Positions 10,920 through 22,911 of a stretch of DNA of 64,000 nt are shown piece after piece. Within the stretch, counting starts at the first letter, position 1, and every line of letters starts with the position of its first letter. This stretch comes from Aegilops tauschii subsp. strangulata (taxonomy: Eukaryota > Streptophyta > Magnoliopsida > Poales > Poaceae). The notes beneath the pieces were generated by a model that was not told the DNA's origin, made no database searches, and saw only the letters and a program-made list of their open reading frames with translations. The stretch is from positions 152,025,148 through 152,089,147 of the forward strand of contig NC_053040.3 in the NCBI RefSeq assembly GCF_002575655.3. The letters are read 5' to 3'. Made by a program: the position numbers and the translations under genes.

Positions 10920-11500
10920 TTGTTTACCATGTGCAGAACAAAAACAGAAACTTTGGCTGTAGTGCGTGAATTTACATTTTTTACTGGAAGGTCAAATGGG
11001 TCTGAAACTTTTTGCACATTACTTCTGTACAAATTGTTCAAATTTTCAAATTTAGTTCATAATTTTAGGAGTTACAGAAGTTTGCTAAACTTCCAGATTA
11101 CTACAGACTGTCCTGTTTAAGACAGATTCTGTTTTTGATGCATTGCTGGCTTGTTTTGATGAAACTATCGGTCTCTATCAGTGGATTAAGCCATGGAAAA
11201 GTTATATTACAGTAGCTATAATGCAAAAACAAAATATGAATTGGTTTGCAACAGTACTTATAGTAGTGATTTGCTTTATTACACTAACGGATCTCACAAG
11301 TTTTTGTTAAAGTTTTGTGTGGATGAAGTGTCCGAAGGTCGAGGAGCTATCAATATGAGAAGAATAAAGAGAGGCAAGATTTCAAGCTTGGGGATTCCCA
11401 AGGCCCCCCAAGTAAATATTTCAAAGGATACTCAAGCATCTAAGCTTGGGGATGCCCCGGTTGGCATCCCATCTTTCTTCTTCAACAAATATCAGTAGAC
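10920..11500 (+). repeat. Internal duplicated unit, copy 1
   Basis: Shares the order CAGAAACTTTG, ACTACAGACTGTCCTGTTT, GACAGATTCTGTTTT, GTTAAAGTTTTGTGTG, AGAAGAATAAAGAG and AAGCTTGGGGATGCC with 12440-13010. It ends in the stem GGGGATGCC / GGCATCCC around 11445-11472. Confidence 0.8.
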
Positions 11501-11592
11501 CTCGGTTTTTGCTTTGTTCACATGATTTGTGTCCTTTGTGTTTTTGTTTTTCTTTTAAGAACCATGCTAGCATGAGATAGCCCTTCATTGAT

Positions 11593-11788
11593 TTATAGAA
11601 TACTTCATGTGCTTCACTTATATCTTTTAAGTACGATCTTATAGAATTACTCTTTGTGCTTCACTTAAATCTTTTGAGTATGGTTTTATAGAATGCTTCG
11701 TGTGCTTCACTTATACATTTTGAGCTTGGTTAGTCTATATTAAGTGTAGAATGCTCCATGAACTTCACTTATATCCTTTGGAGTATGA
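11593..11788 (+). repeat. Short tandem array, about 60 bp per unit
   Basis: Roughly three to four diverged units of the form ATAGAAT..TTC.TGTGCTTCACTTATATCTTTTGAGTA. A related single unit recurs near 13125-13195, so the array belongs to the same internally duplicated architecture. Confidence 0.75.
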
Positions 11789-12439
11789 GTAATACTATCA
11801 TTTAAAAATGGGTTTGGAAGAGTGTCAACTTTAGGAATTAGTGATCCCACTATTTTGGAGGGTGTTGAATCTTAGTGTGATATTTATGAAAGTGGATTTG
11901 GAAGAGTGTCAACTTTAGCTAGTAATGATTCCACTATTTCGGAAGAGGTTCCAATTGAGTATGAGAACAAAGTTTCTATCCATGATGCTACTGAAAATTA
12001 TTATGAGGGAGGAATACATGCTTGTAGGAGTTGCAATAATATCAAGTTTCCTCCCTATGTGCTTAAAGTTTTGAAGTTATACTTGTTTTGCCTTCCTATG
12101 CTAGTTGATTCTTGTTCCCATAAGTTGTGTGCTCACAAAATCCCTAGGCATATGAAGTTGGTTAGAATCAATTGTTCTAGTCATATTCTTCATGATGCTC
12201 TCTTTATGTTTCAATTCTTATCTTTTATGTGAGCATCATTGAAATCATCATGCCTAGCTAAAAGGCATTAAAGAAAAGCGCTTGTTGGGAGACAACCCAA
12301 TATTTACCCTTACTGTTTTTGTGTGTCTACATGATTATTCTACTGTAGTAATCATGTTTTTTAGCTTTTGTTTCAATAAAGTGCCAAGTAAGACCTTTGG
12401 GAAGACTTGGGTGAAAGTTAATGTGATCTTGCTGTAAAA

Positions 12440-13010
12440 AACAGAAACTTTGTGCTCACGAGATTAGCTGTCATTTTTTACAGAAGAGTGATTTTTAGTT
12501 GATTATTTTTGCAGAAGATTAATAGACAAATTCCTCACGTCCACCAATTTATTTCATAATTTTTGGAGTAGAATAAGTATGGTTTATGTTCAGATCATTA
12601 CAGACTGTTCTGTTTCTGACAGATTCTGTTTTCATTGCATAGTTTGCTTGTTTTCTAGTTTCTATGGCTTATATTCCTCAATATAAATTGTAGAAATGAT
12701 ATGGTACAGTAGGCATTGTGTGAGAAAAATTATGAACCTTGTCTTTGACAGTACCAAAGTGAATGGTTTGCTCTTTATCATACTAACCTATCTCACGAAG
12801 TTACGTTAAGTTTTGTGTGATTGAAGTTTTCAAGCTTTGGGTGAGATACCGATATGAGGAGAATAAGGAGTGGAAAGACCCTAAGCTTGGGGATGCCCAA
12901 GGCACCCCAAGGCAATATTCAAGGAATACTCAAGTACCTAAGCTTGGGGATGCCCCGGAAGGCATCCCCTCTTTCGTCTTCAAAACTATCGGTATACCTT
13001 ACTCGGAGCT
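12440..13010 (+). repeat. Internal duplicated unit, copy 2
   Basis: Diverged copy of 10920-11500. At its end GGGGATGCC and GGCATCCCC form a perfect 9-base stem with a six-base loop (about 12943-12968). Confidence 0.8.
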
Positions 13011-14500
13011 ATATTTGCTTGGAGCGTATTTTCAATTTTACTTGCTGTTTGAATAAAATCATTGGATCTGAATTATTGAATGAAAAAAGAATCCTCCCAT
13101 GGCTAGTTAATTATTTGACTACTCAGTGTTCTCCACTCATATCTTTTGGAGTAGTTTGTCATTTGCGCATGTGCTTCATGTATATCCTATGAGTAAATGG
13201 TTGAATAAATTGAATGTCATAAATCTGAATTTATATATGTTCCGTATGCTTATAACATGGGGAGTAATGACTTCACACATAATAAGTATAGGTAGTAAAC
13301 TTATTGAAAGTTAGCAAACGTAGAATTGGTCACTTGAACATTTCATGAAAGAATATTGAAGGGAGAGGGATTTCACATATAAATATACTATCTTGGACAT
13401 CTTTTGTAGTTGTGAGCACGCATTAAAATATGACATGCTAAAAGGTTGATGTTGGACAAGGAAGACAACATAATGGGTTATGTTTTCTTATATCTGAAAT
13501 AAAGTATATTGTCATGGATCGCCCAACACATTGAGCTTGCCTTTCCCCCTCATGCTAGCCAAATTCTTTGCACTAAGTAGAGATACTACTTGTGCTTCCA
13601 AATATCCTTAAACCAAGTTTTGCCATGAGAGTCCACCATACCTACCTATGGATTGAGTAAGATCCTTCAAGTAAGTTGTCATCGATGCAAGCAATAAAAA
13701 TTGCCCTCTAATTATGTATGATTGATTGGTGTGGAGGAAATAAGCTTTATACGATCTTGTGATGTGGAAGAAATAAAAGCGACGGACTGCATAATAAAGG
13801 TCCATATCACAAGTGGCAATATAAAGTGACGTTCTTTCGCATTAAGATTTTGTGCATCCAACCCTGAAAGCGCATGGCAACCTCTGCTTCCCTCTGCGAA
13901 GGGCCTATCTTTTAATTTTATCTCTTACCCTTATGCAAGAGTCATGGTGATTTTCACCTTTCCTTTTTACATTTTATCCTTTGGCAAGCACCTTGTGTTG
14001 GAAAGATTCTGATATATATATATCCAATTGGATGTAAGGCATCATGAACTATTATTGTTGACATTACCCTTGAGGTAAAAGGTTGGGAGGCGAAACTATA
14101 AGCCCCTATCTTTCTCTGTGTCTGATTAAAACTCCATAACCACAAGTATTGCGTGAGTGTTAGCAATTGTGAAAGACTAAATGATAGTTGAGTATGTGGA
14201 GTTTGCTAAATCAAAGCTCTGACATAGACTCTTCCTGAAAATAAGATGAATTGCAATTGTTTGATGACTGAGAATATTGTTTGTTAGTTTTCAAGAAAGT
14301 TTATGATCTATACTTTAAACATGTGATTTGCTTGTTACTTGATCATGAAAAGTTTTATGAGATGATCTATTGTTATGACATATAATGATGCTAGAAAAAG
14401 TGATTGGAATTATCATTGATCAAACTTATGCACTTGCTAGCATTCACACTTCATAAATTATTTCTTTTATCATTTACCTACTCGAGGACGAGCAGGAATT

Positions 14501-14514
14501 AAGCTTGGGGATGC
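14501..14514 (+). other. Polypurine tract region
   Basis: AAGCTTGGGGATGC lies directly before the LTR start at 14515. It is only partly purine, but it is the position used in this element group and its core recurs inside the element. Confidence 0.65.
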
Positions 14515-16052
14515 TGATATGTCTCCAACGTATCTATAATTTATGAAGTATTCATGCTATTATACTATCCTTCTAGGATGTTTTATATGCATTTATATGA
14601 TATTTTATATGATTTTTGGGACTAACCTATTAACCTAGAGCCTAGTGCCAGTTTCTGTTTTCTCCTTGTTTTAGAGTATCGCAGAAAAGGAAAACCAAAC
14701 GGAGTCCAATTGATGTGCCACTTGACGGAGATCATTTTTGGACCAGAAGAAGCCCACGGAGTACCAGAAGCAGGCCAGAAGAGTCCCGGGCTGCCCACGA
14801 GGGTGGGGGGCGCGCCCACCCCCCTAGGGCGCACCCCCTGCCTCGTGGACAGCCCGGAGACCCCCCTGACGTGAAATCAATGCAAAACTCTTCTATATAT
14901 ACCCAAACTTCCAGAAAGAAACCTAGATCGAAAGTTCCGCCGCCGCAAGCCTCTGTAGCCACGAGAAGTCAATCTAGGCCCTCTCTGGCACCCTGCCGGA
15001 GGGGGCCATCATCACCGATGGCCATGGAGGAGTATCCCAGAGGGGCCATCATCACCATGAAGGCCAAGGACCAGAGGGTGGAGGCCATGGAGGAGGAAGC
15101 ACAAGGGGAGAACCTCTCCTCCTCTCTTCCGGTGGCGCCGGAGTGCCATCGGAGGGGGAATCATCGCCTCGGTGATCCTCTTCATCAACATCACCATCAT
15201 CATCACCATCCTCATCTCTTTTACGCGGTCCACTCTCCCGCACCCCGCTGTAATCCCTACTTGAACATGGTGCTTTATGCTACATATTATGATCCAATGA
15301 TGTGTTGCCATCCTATGATGTTTTGAGTAGATATCTTTTGTCCTTGGGTTGATTGATGATATAGATTGGTACGAGTTGTATGTTTTATTTTGGTGCTGTC
15401 CTATGGTGCCCTCCGTGTCGCGCAAGCGTGAGGGATTCCCGCTGTAGGGTGTTGCAATACGTTCATGATTCGCTTATAGTGGGTTGGTGAGTGACTGAAA
15501 CACAAACCCGAGTAAGAGGGATTGTTGCGTATGGGAATAAAGAGGACTTGATGCTTTAATGCTATGGTTGGGTTTTACCTTAATGATCTTTAGTAGTTGC
15601 GGATGCTTGCTAGAGTTCCAATCATAAGTGCATATGATCCAAGTAGAGAAAGTATGTTAGCTTATGCCTCTCCCTCATATGAAATTGCAATGACGACTAT
15701 CGGTCTTGTTAATAATTGCCTAGGACAATTCCGCACACCGATCCACCATTATTCCACACTCGCTATTTATAATACTTAGTAATATATTCTAACTTTATGA
15801 TAACAGCACCTACTTTTATATTTTAGCTCTCCGATATCATACAAAGTTATCCTCTTCATACCCACAACGTAGTTTTATTTCTCGTTGCTAGTTGGAAGCA
15901 AACGTTCGGTGCATGTAGAGTCGTATCAGTGGCAGATAGGGCTTGAGAGAATATTGATCTTACCTTTAGCTCCTTGTGGGTTCGACACTCCATACTTATC
16001 ACTTCCACCTTTGGAAATTGCTACGATGATTCCCTGCACTTGGGGATTATCA
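14515..16052 (+). repeat. 3' LTR of the non-coding element
   Basis: TGATATGTCTCC...GGGGATTATCA, 1538 bp, followed by the TCGCC duplication. It is nearly identical to 9019-10533. Confidence 0.96.
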
Positions 16053-16057
16053 TCGCC
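16053..16057. repeat. Target-site duplication TCGCC, right copy
   Basis: Partner of 9014-9018. Confidence 0.96.
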
Positions 16058-16902
16058 GCGAAGTGTGCTTGGGGTGGAGAAGCCTTGGCCTTCATGAGTT
16101 CTTGTTCCGCCTTGAGAGCACCAATGTAGTTGTCGTCGAGGGACTTGTAGTTCTCGAGGAAGATAGTCTTGGAGATGTCGTTATGCAATCCCATCATGAA
16201 GTGGGACTTCATCGAAACGGGGTCGTCCATGCCGGCTCGTCGCAAGGCAATCTTCATCTCATTGAAGTACGCGTTGATGGACTTGGATCCTTGGGTGGTG
16301 TTCTCCAATTGGCGTAGAAGTTGGTCCGTGTAGGTTGGAGGCACGAACTCTCTCCTCAAAGCTCTCTTCGTCTTGGGCGAACTCATGTTGTAGCTCTCCG
16401 AAGGTGTGTGAAGCCACCATGTTGATGCGTAGTCGTGGAAGTTTCTTGTTGCGAACTTCACTTGATCTTTGGGAGGAACTTGATGTAGCTTGAGGTAGTC
16501 GTCCATTAGGCGCTCTCATTCGAGATACTCCTCGGGTTCTTGAGTTCCATAGAAAGGAATCCTGTGGTCGGTGTCGAGGTCGTAGTAGCTCGTGGAAGTC
16601 GCGGACTTGAGCTTGGGGAGCTTCTCTTGAGCGTAGTCTTGGGGTGCTTGTTGGTGAAGATGACGTATGTCCGTAGGCGAAGATGCCTTGAAGTTGCTTG
16701 GCGAAGATGCCAAGGGAGATGGTGAAGTCGTTGAGCGGTAGTTGGTGTTGAGCTCTTGACCTTCACATTCTTGGTGGCAATGGTGTCGATGCCGATGTGA
16801 TCTTGCCGGAGATGCTAGCTCGGAAGGATGTGCTCTTGAGCGTCTTCTCGAAGATGAGGAAGATCGCTTGTAGGACTTGATGAGGGCTTTGATCTCCTCC
16901 AT
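16053..16902 (-). pseudogene. Gag of the 4381-19835 element
   Basis: The frame starts at ATG 16902 (MEEIKALIKSYKR), with a Ser/Arg-rich N-terminus. It continues through IPFYGTQEPEEYLE to a TGA at 16516-16518. The same frame resumes with MDDYLKLHQVPPKDQVKFA, DYASTWWLHTP, FVPPTYTDQLLRQLEN and INAYFNEMKIALRRAGMD, the order of a Retrotrans_gag capsid domain. The stop stands where plant gag proteins usually have Trp (EYLEW), so TGG to TGA is likely. It continues in phase into 9018-6426 beyond the nested element. The product would form the particle that packages element RNA. Confidence 0.85.
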
Positions 16903-18880
16903 TTAGCTTGCATCTTGGCGTTCAAGTTGTTGTTCGTGGCATCGAACTCGTCGTTTTTGTAGACTGAAAGTGAAATGCCTTGCCTATCCATCACAAGACT
17001 CGAGTAGAGGTGAGTAGGAAATGAGATAAACAATACCAAGTTACCTTTTCCCAAATTTGAGGATGTATCCCGTTTCACTCAATGTGAAATGAAAGAATAG
17101 TGGAATTGGTACCAGACTTGTTCACTCACACCTATCAAGTAAAGCTTATGATGGAGCTCGGTGAGGATAGTGGCACAAAAATTTGATGCAAAATGTTAGC
17201 AAGAGTCAATAATGTTGAAAGAGATTCACAAATTCGCAAGTGAAACAAGTAGACCAATAGCAATATGTGGCACACGGAAACACACACACGGATAGATAAA
17301 TGGGGTCGTGCAACCAAGGAATGAGCACAAAAAGTGGAATCCATGGAAAACGCTCGTGTTGCACAACTCAAGAGAGACGCTAGCACAATTTCTCAATAGG
17401 CGGATACGAAACTTGTGCACAACCTATAAGATGCAAAATGTAGCAACTTTCTATCCCAAGTATGCTATTATGTATGGTTCCCGGTGTTTGATCCAAGATG
17501 ATCGGATATGACAATCTTGTGCAATGTGGTATGATGCTATGGCTATTGCTTACAAGCTTCTTTGCTCTCTCTTTTTGCTTAAAAGCTTATTCTTCCTCTC
17601 TTTTTTTGTATGGCCACTATGCAAAATGCACAAACCAAGATAGCAATTGTGTATATGCGGGAACAATCTTGTGACACAAGAGATGATATGATGATACGAA
17701 GATGATATGGTATGTATGCAATGGGAGGTGCGGATCACTAACGTGCACAAGTAACGTTGTCGACAATACTCAAATGGCTAGTCTCGATAGGCAAGTGACA
17801 CAAAATGGCTAGGGGTTAACAAAGCAATGGCAAGAATGAATGTATAATGACGGGATACCACGATACCAAGATGATATAGAGGTTACCGTTCTTGCTTACG
17901 GTTAGGTTGTCAAAAAGGTGAAGTGGTCAATGTCGATGACGACCTCATGGCGATGATGAGTGGTGGTGTTCTCGATGTAGAACCGTTCCTAATTAGCTGA
18001 AACACCTTAGGAAACGGAAAAACCGCAAACTCAAAATCTCAAACGAAAAATGTCAAATGGTGATAGCGAAATGCGTTGGTGGTTCCGGAGTTGACAATGC
18101 GGAAGTGGTGGTGGTGGTTGATGAAGAAGCAACCATCCCTAAGTAGCCTAAACACCTTAGGAGACTCAAGTCACCACTCAAGCAACCACAAATGCTATAT
18201 GGATCAAAATGGGTTAGGTTGCGGAATGCTATGGTGGTTTTACGGATGATATGGTGGTGAGCCTAGGCAAAGGTGTCAAAATGTCAAAATTTTGATGGAG
18301 TCAATTGATGTTGGAACACATCTAGATGGATGGGGGATGTCAATAGCTACTCAGCGAGCTAAAGAACGTCATAATGGGACTCCGGATGTGGAAGATATGG
18401 CCGAAAAAAGAAATCAGCTGAAGCAGTTTTTGAACTAGCGGACAGTCCGGTCCGGGGTAGCGGACCGCTCGGTCTTCATCCGAAAACATTCTGATTCGAG
18501 CGGACAGTCCGGTGTTGGGAGCGGATAGTCCAGCATGTGAGCGATTTTGGTCTTGATGCCAGCAGACAGTCCGCTACGGGGGTGCGGACAGTCCGGTGCG
18601 GGTTGGGAAAGGACGAACTCGAATTTTTTTAGGGCGGAAATGGATGATTTTGGGGTCAAAATTGAGGAGATTTCGTGGATGGAAGGTGGGGAAACTTGTG
18701 GGGAAGCTAGATCCACTCAAAACACAACGAATCCATGGATCAAAATCAACAAAACATCATCAAACCAACAAATCACAAACAAATTGGGGCTATTTTTGGT
18801 GGGGATTTTTGGATTTTAGGACGAAATCAAGCAAATCAAGGCTAGAAAATGGTGGGGGAGACTCCAAATTCGTGATCAAC
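16903..18880 (-). other. Leader between primer-binding site and gag
   Basis: About 2 kb of the gag-bearing element with no convincing frame. Near 18432-18600 it repeats the palindromic motif GCGGACAGTCCGGT found in the LTR of the same element. Otherwise I see nothing in it. Confidence 0.7.
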
Positions 18881-18896
18881 GTGGCTCATGATACCA
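18881..18896 (-). other. Primer-binding site, tRNA-Met type
   Basis: The minus strand reads TGGTATCATGAGCCAC, three bases after the LTR end. It matches the Met-tRNA site TGGTATCAGAGCC with one inserted T. Confidence 0.82.
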
Positions 18897-18899
18897 AGA

Positions 18900-19835
18900 T
18901 GTTGCAGGGTGGAGACCCTAAGTGGAGATCTTTCACGAATTGGAGGGGAATCCACGAAGAACGCGAAGAACACGAAGAACAAGAGGGGAAATCACAAGAG
19001 GAAAACACTCTAGAACAAGTCCAATCACACATCCACTAGACTAACAATCACACAAGATCCACAAAGTTACAAGAACAACAAAGAGAAAGATACAAGGTAA
19101 AGTTCATCCCAAATCCAAAGGAGATGAGGTCTTGATGATCTAGATAGATCCTTCCCTAGAAGGGGTCTTGAATCCCAAGGGATCTACTCCAATGGAGGCC
19201 TTGAACTATAATGGAGTCTTCTCCCTCAAGAGGAAACCCACAAGGGGAGATACATGAGCTAAGCTCTAATGTCTAGTTCTAATCTTAGCTAACCCTAAAA
19301 ACTGAGAGGAGCATGAAATATATAGTCTAGGGGCGAAGGGGTATGTGCCTCGGTGTTTACATGGGCTTTTTAGCCCGATTCATAGCGAAACTGGGCGGAC
19401 CGGACAGTCCGGTGGTAAGGACCGGACAGTCCGGTGAGGACAGATGCAATTTCGGGTGCCACCGGACTGTCCGCTGTTGGGACCAGACTGTCCGGTAGTG
19501 CAATTTCGATGCGACCGGATTGTCCGCTGTGAGGACCAGACTGTCCGGTAGTGCAATTTCTGCATGCTTCGTTTTCTTCATCTTGACACCTCCGATCAGC
19601 TCTTGGGTCTTGGGGTACTTCTCCTTGGCCTCCGGGAAGCTTCCTAGCTGCTTGGTGGTGGTTGCCCTTGTACCTAATGATGCACAACGTTCCATGGTGA
19701 GGTAGCAACCACGTCCAATGGATATTCATGTAAATCTCGAAGAGGAGCGGGTCCACCTTAAGTCCGGTAGGTCCACTTGGGGCTTGAGGTGCTATGAAGG
19801 TGTACAAGGAGATGACCGTAGGATGCTCCGCATCA
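18900..19835 (-). repeat. 5' LTR of the gag-bearing element
   Basis: 936 bp, TGTTGCAGGG...CCGCATCA on the plus strand, followed by TAGTG (19836-19840). Pairs with 4381-5316. Confidence 0.96.
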
Positions 19836-19840
19836 TAGTG
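19836..19840. repeat. Target-site duplication TAGTG, right copy
   Basis: Partner of 4376-4380. Confidence 0.97.
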
Positions 19841-20142
19841 TCTTTGAGATCCTTGCTGTAGACTTCGCCGATGCGTCCCATGGCGATGTGGGCTGCCGTG
19901 CTCTTTCCTAGACTCCAGGTTGGTGCATCAAAGGAAAACTCTATGGGCTTAGTAACTGGCATGAATGTCCTTCCTGGAACTTGAACTCGAGTCATCCAAC
20001 GCTCTTCTTCTGGTAATGTGGCGGTGTAGGTCCCGGTGAAGCTTGGTATTCCGATGTTCAGGTACCTAGTGACTTCCTTCAAGTGTCGTCCAAAGGGTGT
20101 GTCTTCATCCGGTTGAGCAAACTTATTCCTTGAGTCCGCCAT
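19841..20142 (-). pseudogene. gypsy upstream ORF, N-terminal half
   Basis: The ATG at 20142 (MADSRNKFAQPDEDTPFGR) lies about 90 bases after the primer-binding site. About 100 residues follow (RYLNIGIPSFTGTYTATLP, WMTRVQVPGRTFMPVTKP, IEFSFDAPTWSLGKSTA) before the nested element breaks the frame. It continues at 4375-3939. It is not homologous to gag or pol as far as I can see. Similar N-termini occur in grass retrotransposon annotations, but I know no function. Confidence 0.72.
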
Positions 20143-20234
20143 CCTAAAGAGTAGAAAATGGAGAGGAGTCAGAAATGAGTAGAGAAGAGTGACCTATGGC
20201 TCATCTTAGTGGTCGTGTCCTACATTCAGCGTGT

Positions 20235-20246
20235 GCTCTGATACCA
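20235..20246 (-). other. Primer-binding site, tRNA-Met type
   Basis: The minus strand reads TGGTATCAGAGC, three bases after the gypsy 5' LTR end at 20250. It is an exact match to the common initiator-Met primer site. Confidence 0.92.
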
Positions 20247-20249
20247 TCT

Positions 20250-22911
20250 TGTAGCAATCCGACCTCAGACGGTCAAATCTCTGTGTTCAGTGTCATCCCT
20301 GGATCGGTAATGCTGACACACATAGCACTCGAAGGATTTATAACAGAGTAGCATTCACACACTTATTACATCGATAGTCTCCAAAGATAACTTATTACAA
20401 TAAATATGGCTTAAGGCCATCTAAATAAGATAATAGCGGAAGGCTTGGAAGATAAAATGAGTCCATCAACTCCAACGGCATAGCTGAGTGCATGACAAAC
20501 GACCTAGCGCACCTTACTCTTCGTCTGAAAAGTCTGCAACATGATATGTTGCAGCCCAAAACGGGTCAGCACATGGAATATATTGGCAATATAACACAGT
20601 AGAGCAATGAACAGAGTAAATGCTATCACTACATGCATATATGGCTGGTGGAGGCTCTATGGTTATAATGTTTTGCGAAAAGCCATTTTTTTCCTACAAC
20701 AAAGGAATAGATTTTAATTTAACTATCATGGTGGTCGAAACATCATTGAGAAGGTTCCTCCAACTCAATCCCAATTAAAGTAATCATTTACAACCCAACA
20801 AATTAATTTATAGTGATGAGATCAACATGAGAATCCAAGAACCAGATACTCAAGATGTCCATAACCGGGGACACGGCTGACCATGATTAGCTTGTACACT
20901 CTGCAGAGGTTTGCACACTTTTCCCCCCAAGACTAGATCTCCTCCGTTGGATTTCTCGCACTACATGGTGTTCGAGAAACGGATGACCGAGACACAGTCT
21001 TTCCGAAGCATTAACTCTTTACTCTAGGTAGACAGTTACACCCAATTTCCCCTACATCTGCTAGTTACCACTGAAAGAGATCACGCAACATACTCAACTA
21101 TGCCAGAGCCCATAATGGCTTGTGGCTGCACACGGAAGTTTCTAGCATGAATAATCTTATGATCCCTTTGAGCCTGGGTGGCGGACCGTAGGATGATCAC
21201 ACGGGTACTCTGGGATATCCTAGGACAACACTGGATTCTCCAGGTGCCCAAACCAACGATCCACCCAGATGTGTATTAAAGTAGCCACCTTAAGTTAACC
21301 ATTAATTAACAATCTCACATCTGTCATGGATTCACTCACCCAAACCACGTCTACGAGCATAGCATAGCAATATAAGCATAACGTAGAAGTAACTCCCAAG
21401 GGTTTGATAATAAAACAGGTAATAGGTTCTACCTCATCATCTACTTCCCAATACCCACAAGTTAATCACATCCTAATCATGTAGTGTTTGAGGATTGTAA
21501 CTAATGCATAAAAACTGGGTATGAAAAGAGTATGATCAATGTGTTACTTGCCTTGCTGATGATCTGCAAATCCTAGAGACTCATAGTAGCACGCTTCGCA
21601 CTCCGGGAATTCTATCGCAAACAAACAATAGCATACATAAGCAATCAAGCAAAGATGCACGGTTAAAACTCAAATAAGAAGATCTAACCAGAAAGTTCAA
21701 CTGAAGAACTCCGGTTTGCAAAAAAAATCAAATCAAACGGAACAACGAAAGTCAAACTACGAAAGAAACAAGATCCGTTTACTAATATGGACGGCAAATT
21801 TTACAGTACCAAAATCTTGTTCAAGTTGGTTAAACAGAAAGAGGGCTTCGAGACAAAGATCTTGGCGCTTGTTTCACCTGATTTGGATAAACGAGCGAAA
21901 AGATAAACTAAAACGAAGATCAGGGCAGAAATCACGATCGAAAATAATCGCGAAAAAACCCTGGAAAATAAAACGAGACGAACAGGCTAACGAACGAACG
22001 TTCGCTGTCTGCGGCTAACTGACGAACAGCGTTCGTTAAAACGAACGTACGGACTAACGTCTGCTATTTAACTAAACCGAAAAAAAACTGAACCAAAACT
22101 AAAAAAACTAGATCTAGGGTTTCGAAAAAAAACCTACGGTTTTCCCGAGAAAACCGAGTCAGCGGCGGCGGCTACCTCGGCAACGGCAGGATTGGTGGCG
22201 GTGGGCAGCGGCTCCGGCGGCGGCAGGGAACGGCGGCGATGGCTCCGCGGGGCAGCGACGGGGAACGGCGTCGGCGACGGCGGCGGCGGGGAACGGCGAC
22301 GGCGGCGCTAGGGTTTGCGGGGCGGGGCGGCTGGGCTGGCGGGGCGAGGGCTCAGCCTTTAAAGGGCCGGCCGGGGCGAGGTGTCCGGGACGAACATGAC
22401 CCGTTAGGTCGGTTCACTTTTTTTAAATAATCCTGACGCGGAAAAACTAATAAAAGAAAATACTAAACAGAGTCCAAAAATCCTGAAATAAATTTTCACG
22501 GTCCTCTAATAATATTGCGGACAAAGTGAACATTTATTTGGGACTCTAATGCAATTTTTGAAAAACGCATATTTTTCCTAATTCACATAAAATAGCGATA
22601 AAAGTCCAAATAAAATACTTATTTGATTTTAGTATTTTCCTCCAATATTTCTTTATTTGGAGAAGTCATTTTATCCCCTCTCTTTTATTTTTCGTATTAG
22701 AAATATTTGAAGAGAAAAGTAATTAAAACCAAATGATCCTCTTTTCAAAATTTGAGAAAAACTCAAATATGAAAATAACGAAATTCCCAACTCTCTCCGT
22801 GGGTCCTTGAGTTGCTTAGAATTTCTAGGATCAACCAAAATGCAATAAAATATGATATGCAATGATGACCTATGTATAACATTTTCCAAATTGAAAATTT
22901 GGGATGTTACA
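20250..22911 (-). repeat. 5' LTR of the gypsy element
   Basis: 2662 bp. The minus strand begins TGTAACATCCCAAATTTTC and ends GGATTGCTACA. Positions 22160-22390 are very GC-rich, with GGCGGC runs and TTTAAAGG, which may mark the promoter and leader. The base after the LTR start (22912) is copia pol. The partner LTR is outside the window. Confidence 0.88.

Larger units (their letters stand above)
10562..14500 (+). other. Non-coding interior of the LTR element
   Basis: About 3.9 kb without a frame longer than roughly 110 residues and without any gag or pol motif. It contains two diverged copies of a ~0.6-kb unit (10920-11500 and 12440-13010), a short tandem array (11593-11788), a conserved hairpin GTTGGGAGACAACCCAA at about 12284-12301, and repeated copies of the purine-tract-like AAGCTTGGGGATGCC. 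Near 13500-14460 I see only AT-rich unique-looking sequence. Confidence 0.7.
9019..16052 (+). mobile_element. Non-coding LTR retrotransposon (Athila-type termini), full length
   Basis: LTRs of 1515 bp (9019-10533) and 1538 bp (14515-16052) have TGAT...ATCA ends and flanking TCGCC duplications. The primer-binding site TGGCGCCGTTGCCGGGGA (10544-10561) is the tRNA-Asp type used by Athila elements. A purine tract ends at 14514. The 3.98-kb interior has no frame resembling gag or pol, so this is a large derivative moved in trans. The LTRs differ by roughly two dozen substitutions plus two short indels (by eye), the lowest divergence of the three LTR pairs here, as expected for the innermost element of its nest. 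Confidence 0.93.
4381..19835 (-). mobile_element. Non-autonomous gag-bearing LTR retrotransposon, full length
   Basis: The element is bounded by two 936-bp LTRs (4381-5316 and 18900-19835) and the duplication TAGTG. It lies on the minus strand: the Met-type primer-binding site is next to 18899 and a purine tract is next to 5317. It encodes a gag-type capsid protein and a very long continuation, but no protease, RT, RNase H or integrase motif is readable. It must therefore have moved with enzymes supplied by another element, and by convention is an unclassified or gypsy-like non-autonomous element. It sits in the upstream ORF of the gypsy element and is itself split by the element at 9019-16052. 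About 35 differences between the LTRs were counted by eye. Confidence 0.93.
1..22911 (-). mobile_element. Ty3/gypsy LTR retrotransposon (Tekay/Del-like), 3' end off window
   Basis: Minus-strand gypsy element. Its 5' LTR is 20250-22911 and its primer-binding site 20235-20246. An upstream ORF is split by a nested element between 4375 and 19841. Gag, protease, reverse transcriptase, RNase H and integrase follow in order down to base 1, so any chromodomain, the polypurine tract and the 3' LTR lie outside the window. The order PR-RT-RH-INT defines Ty3/gypsy. The gag start MPPRR and the RT/INT sequence resemble the grass Tekay/Del chromoviruses, but this lineage call is from memory. The element inserted into the copia pol at 22912. 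It is degenerate: four in-frame TAG stops and at least three frameshifts. Confidence 0.9.

Noticed and set aside
22239..22430. Short Arg/Gly-rich frame in a GC-rich island
   Set aside because: Lies in the promoter/leader part of the gypsy LTR. The composition comes from GGC repeats.
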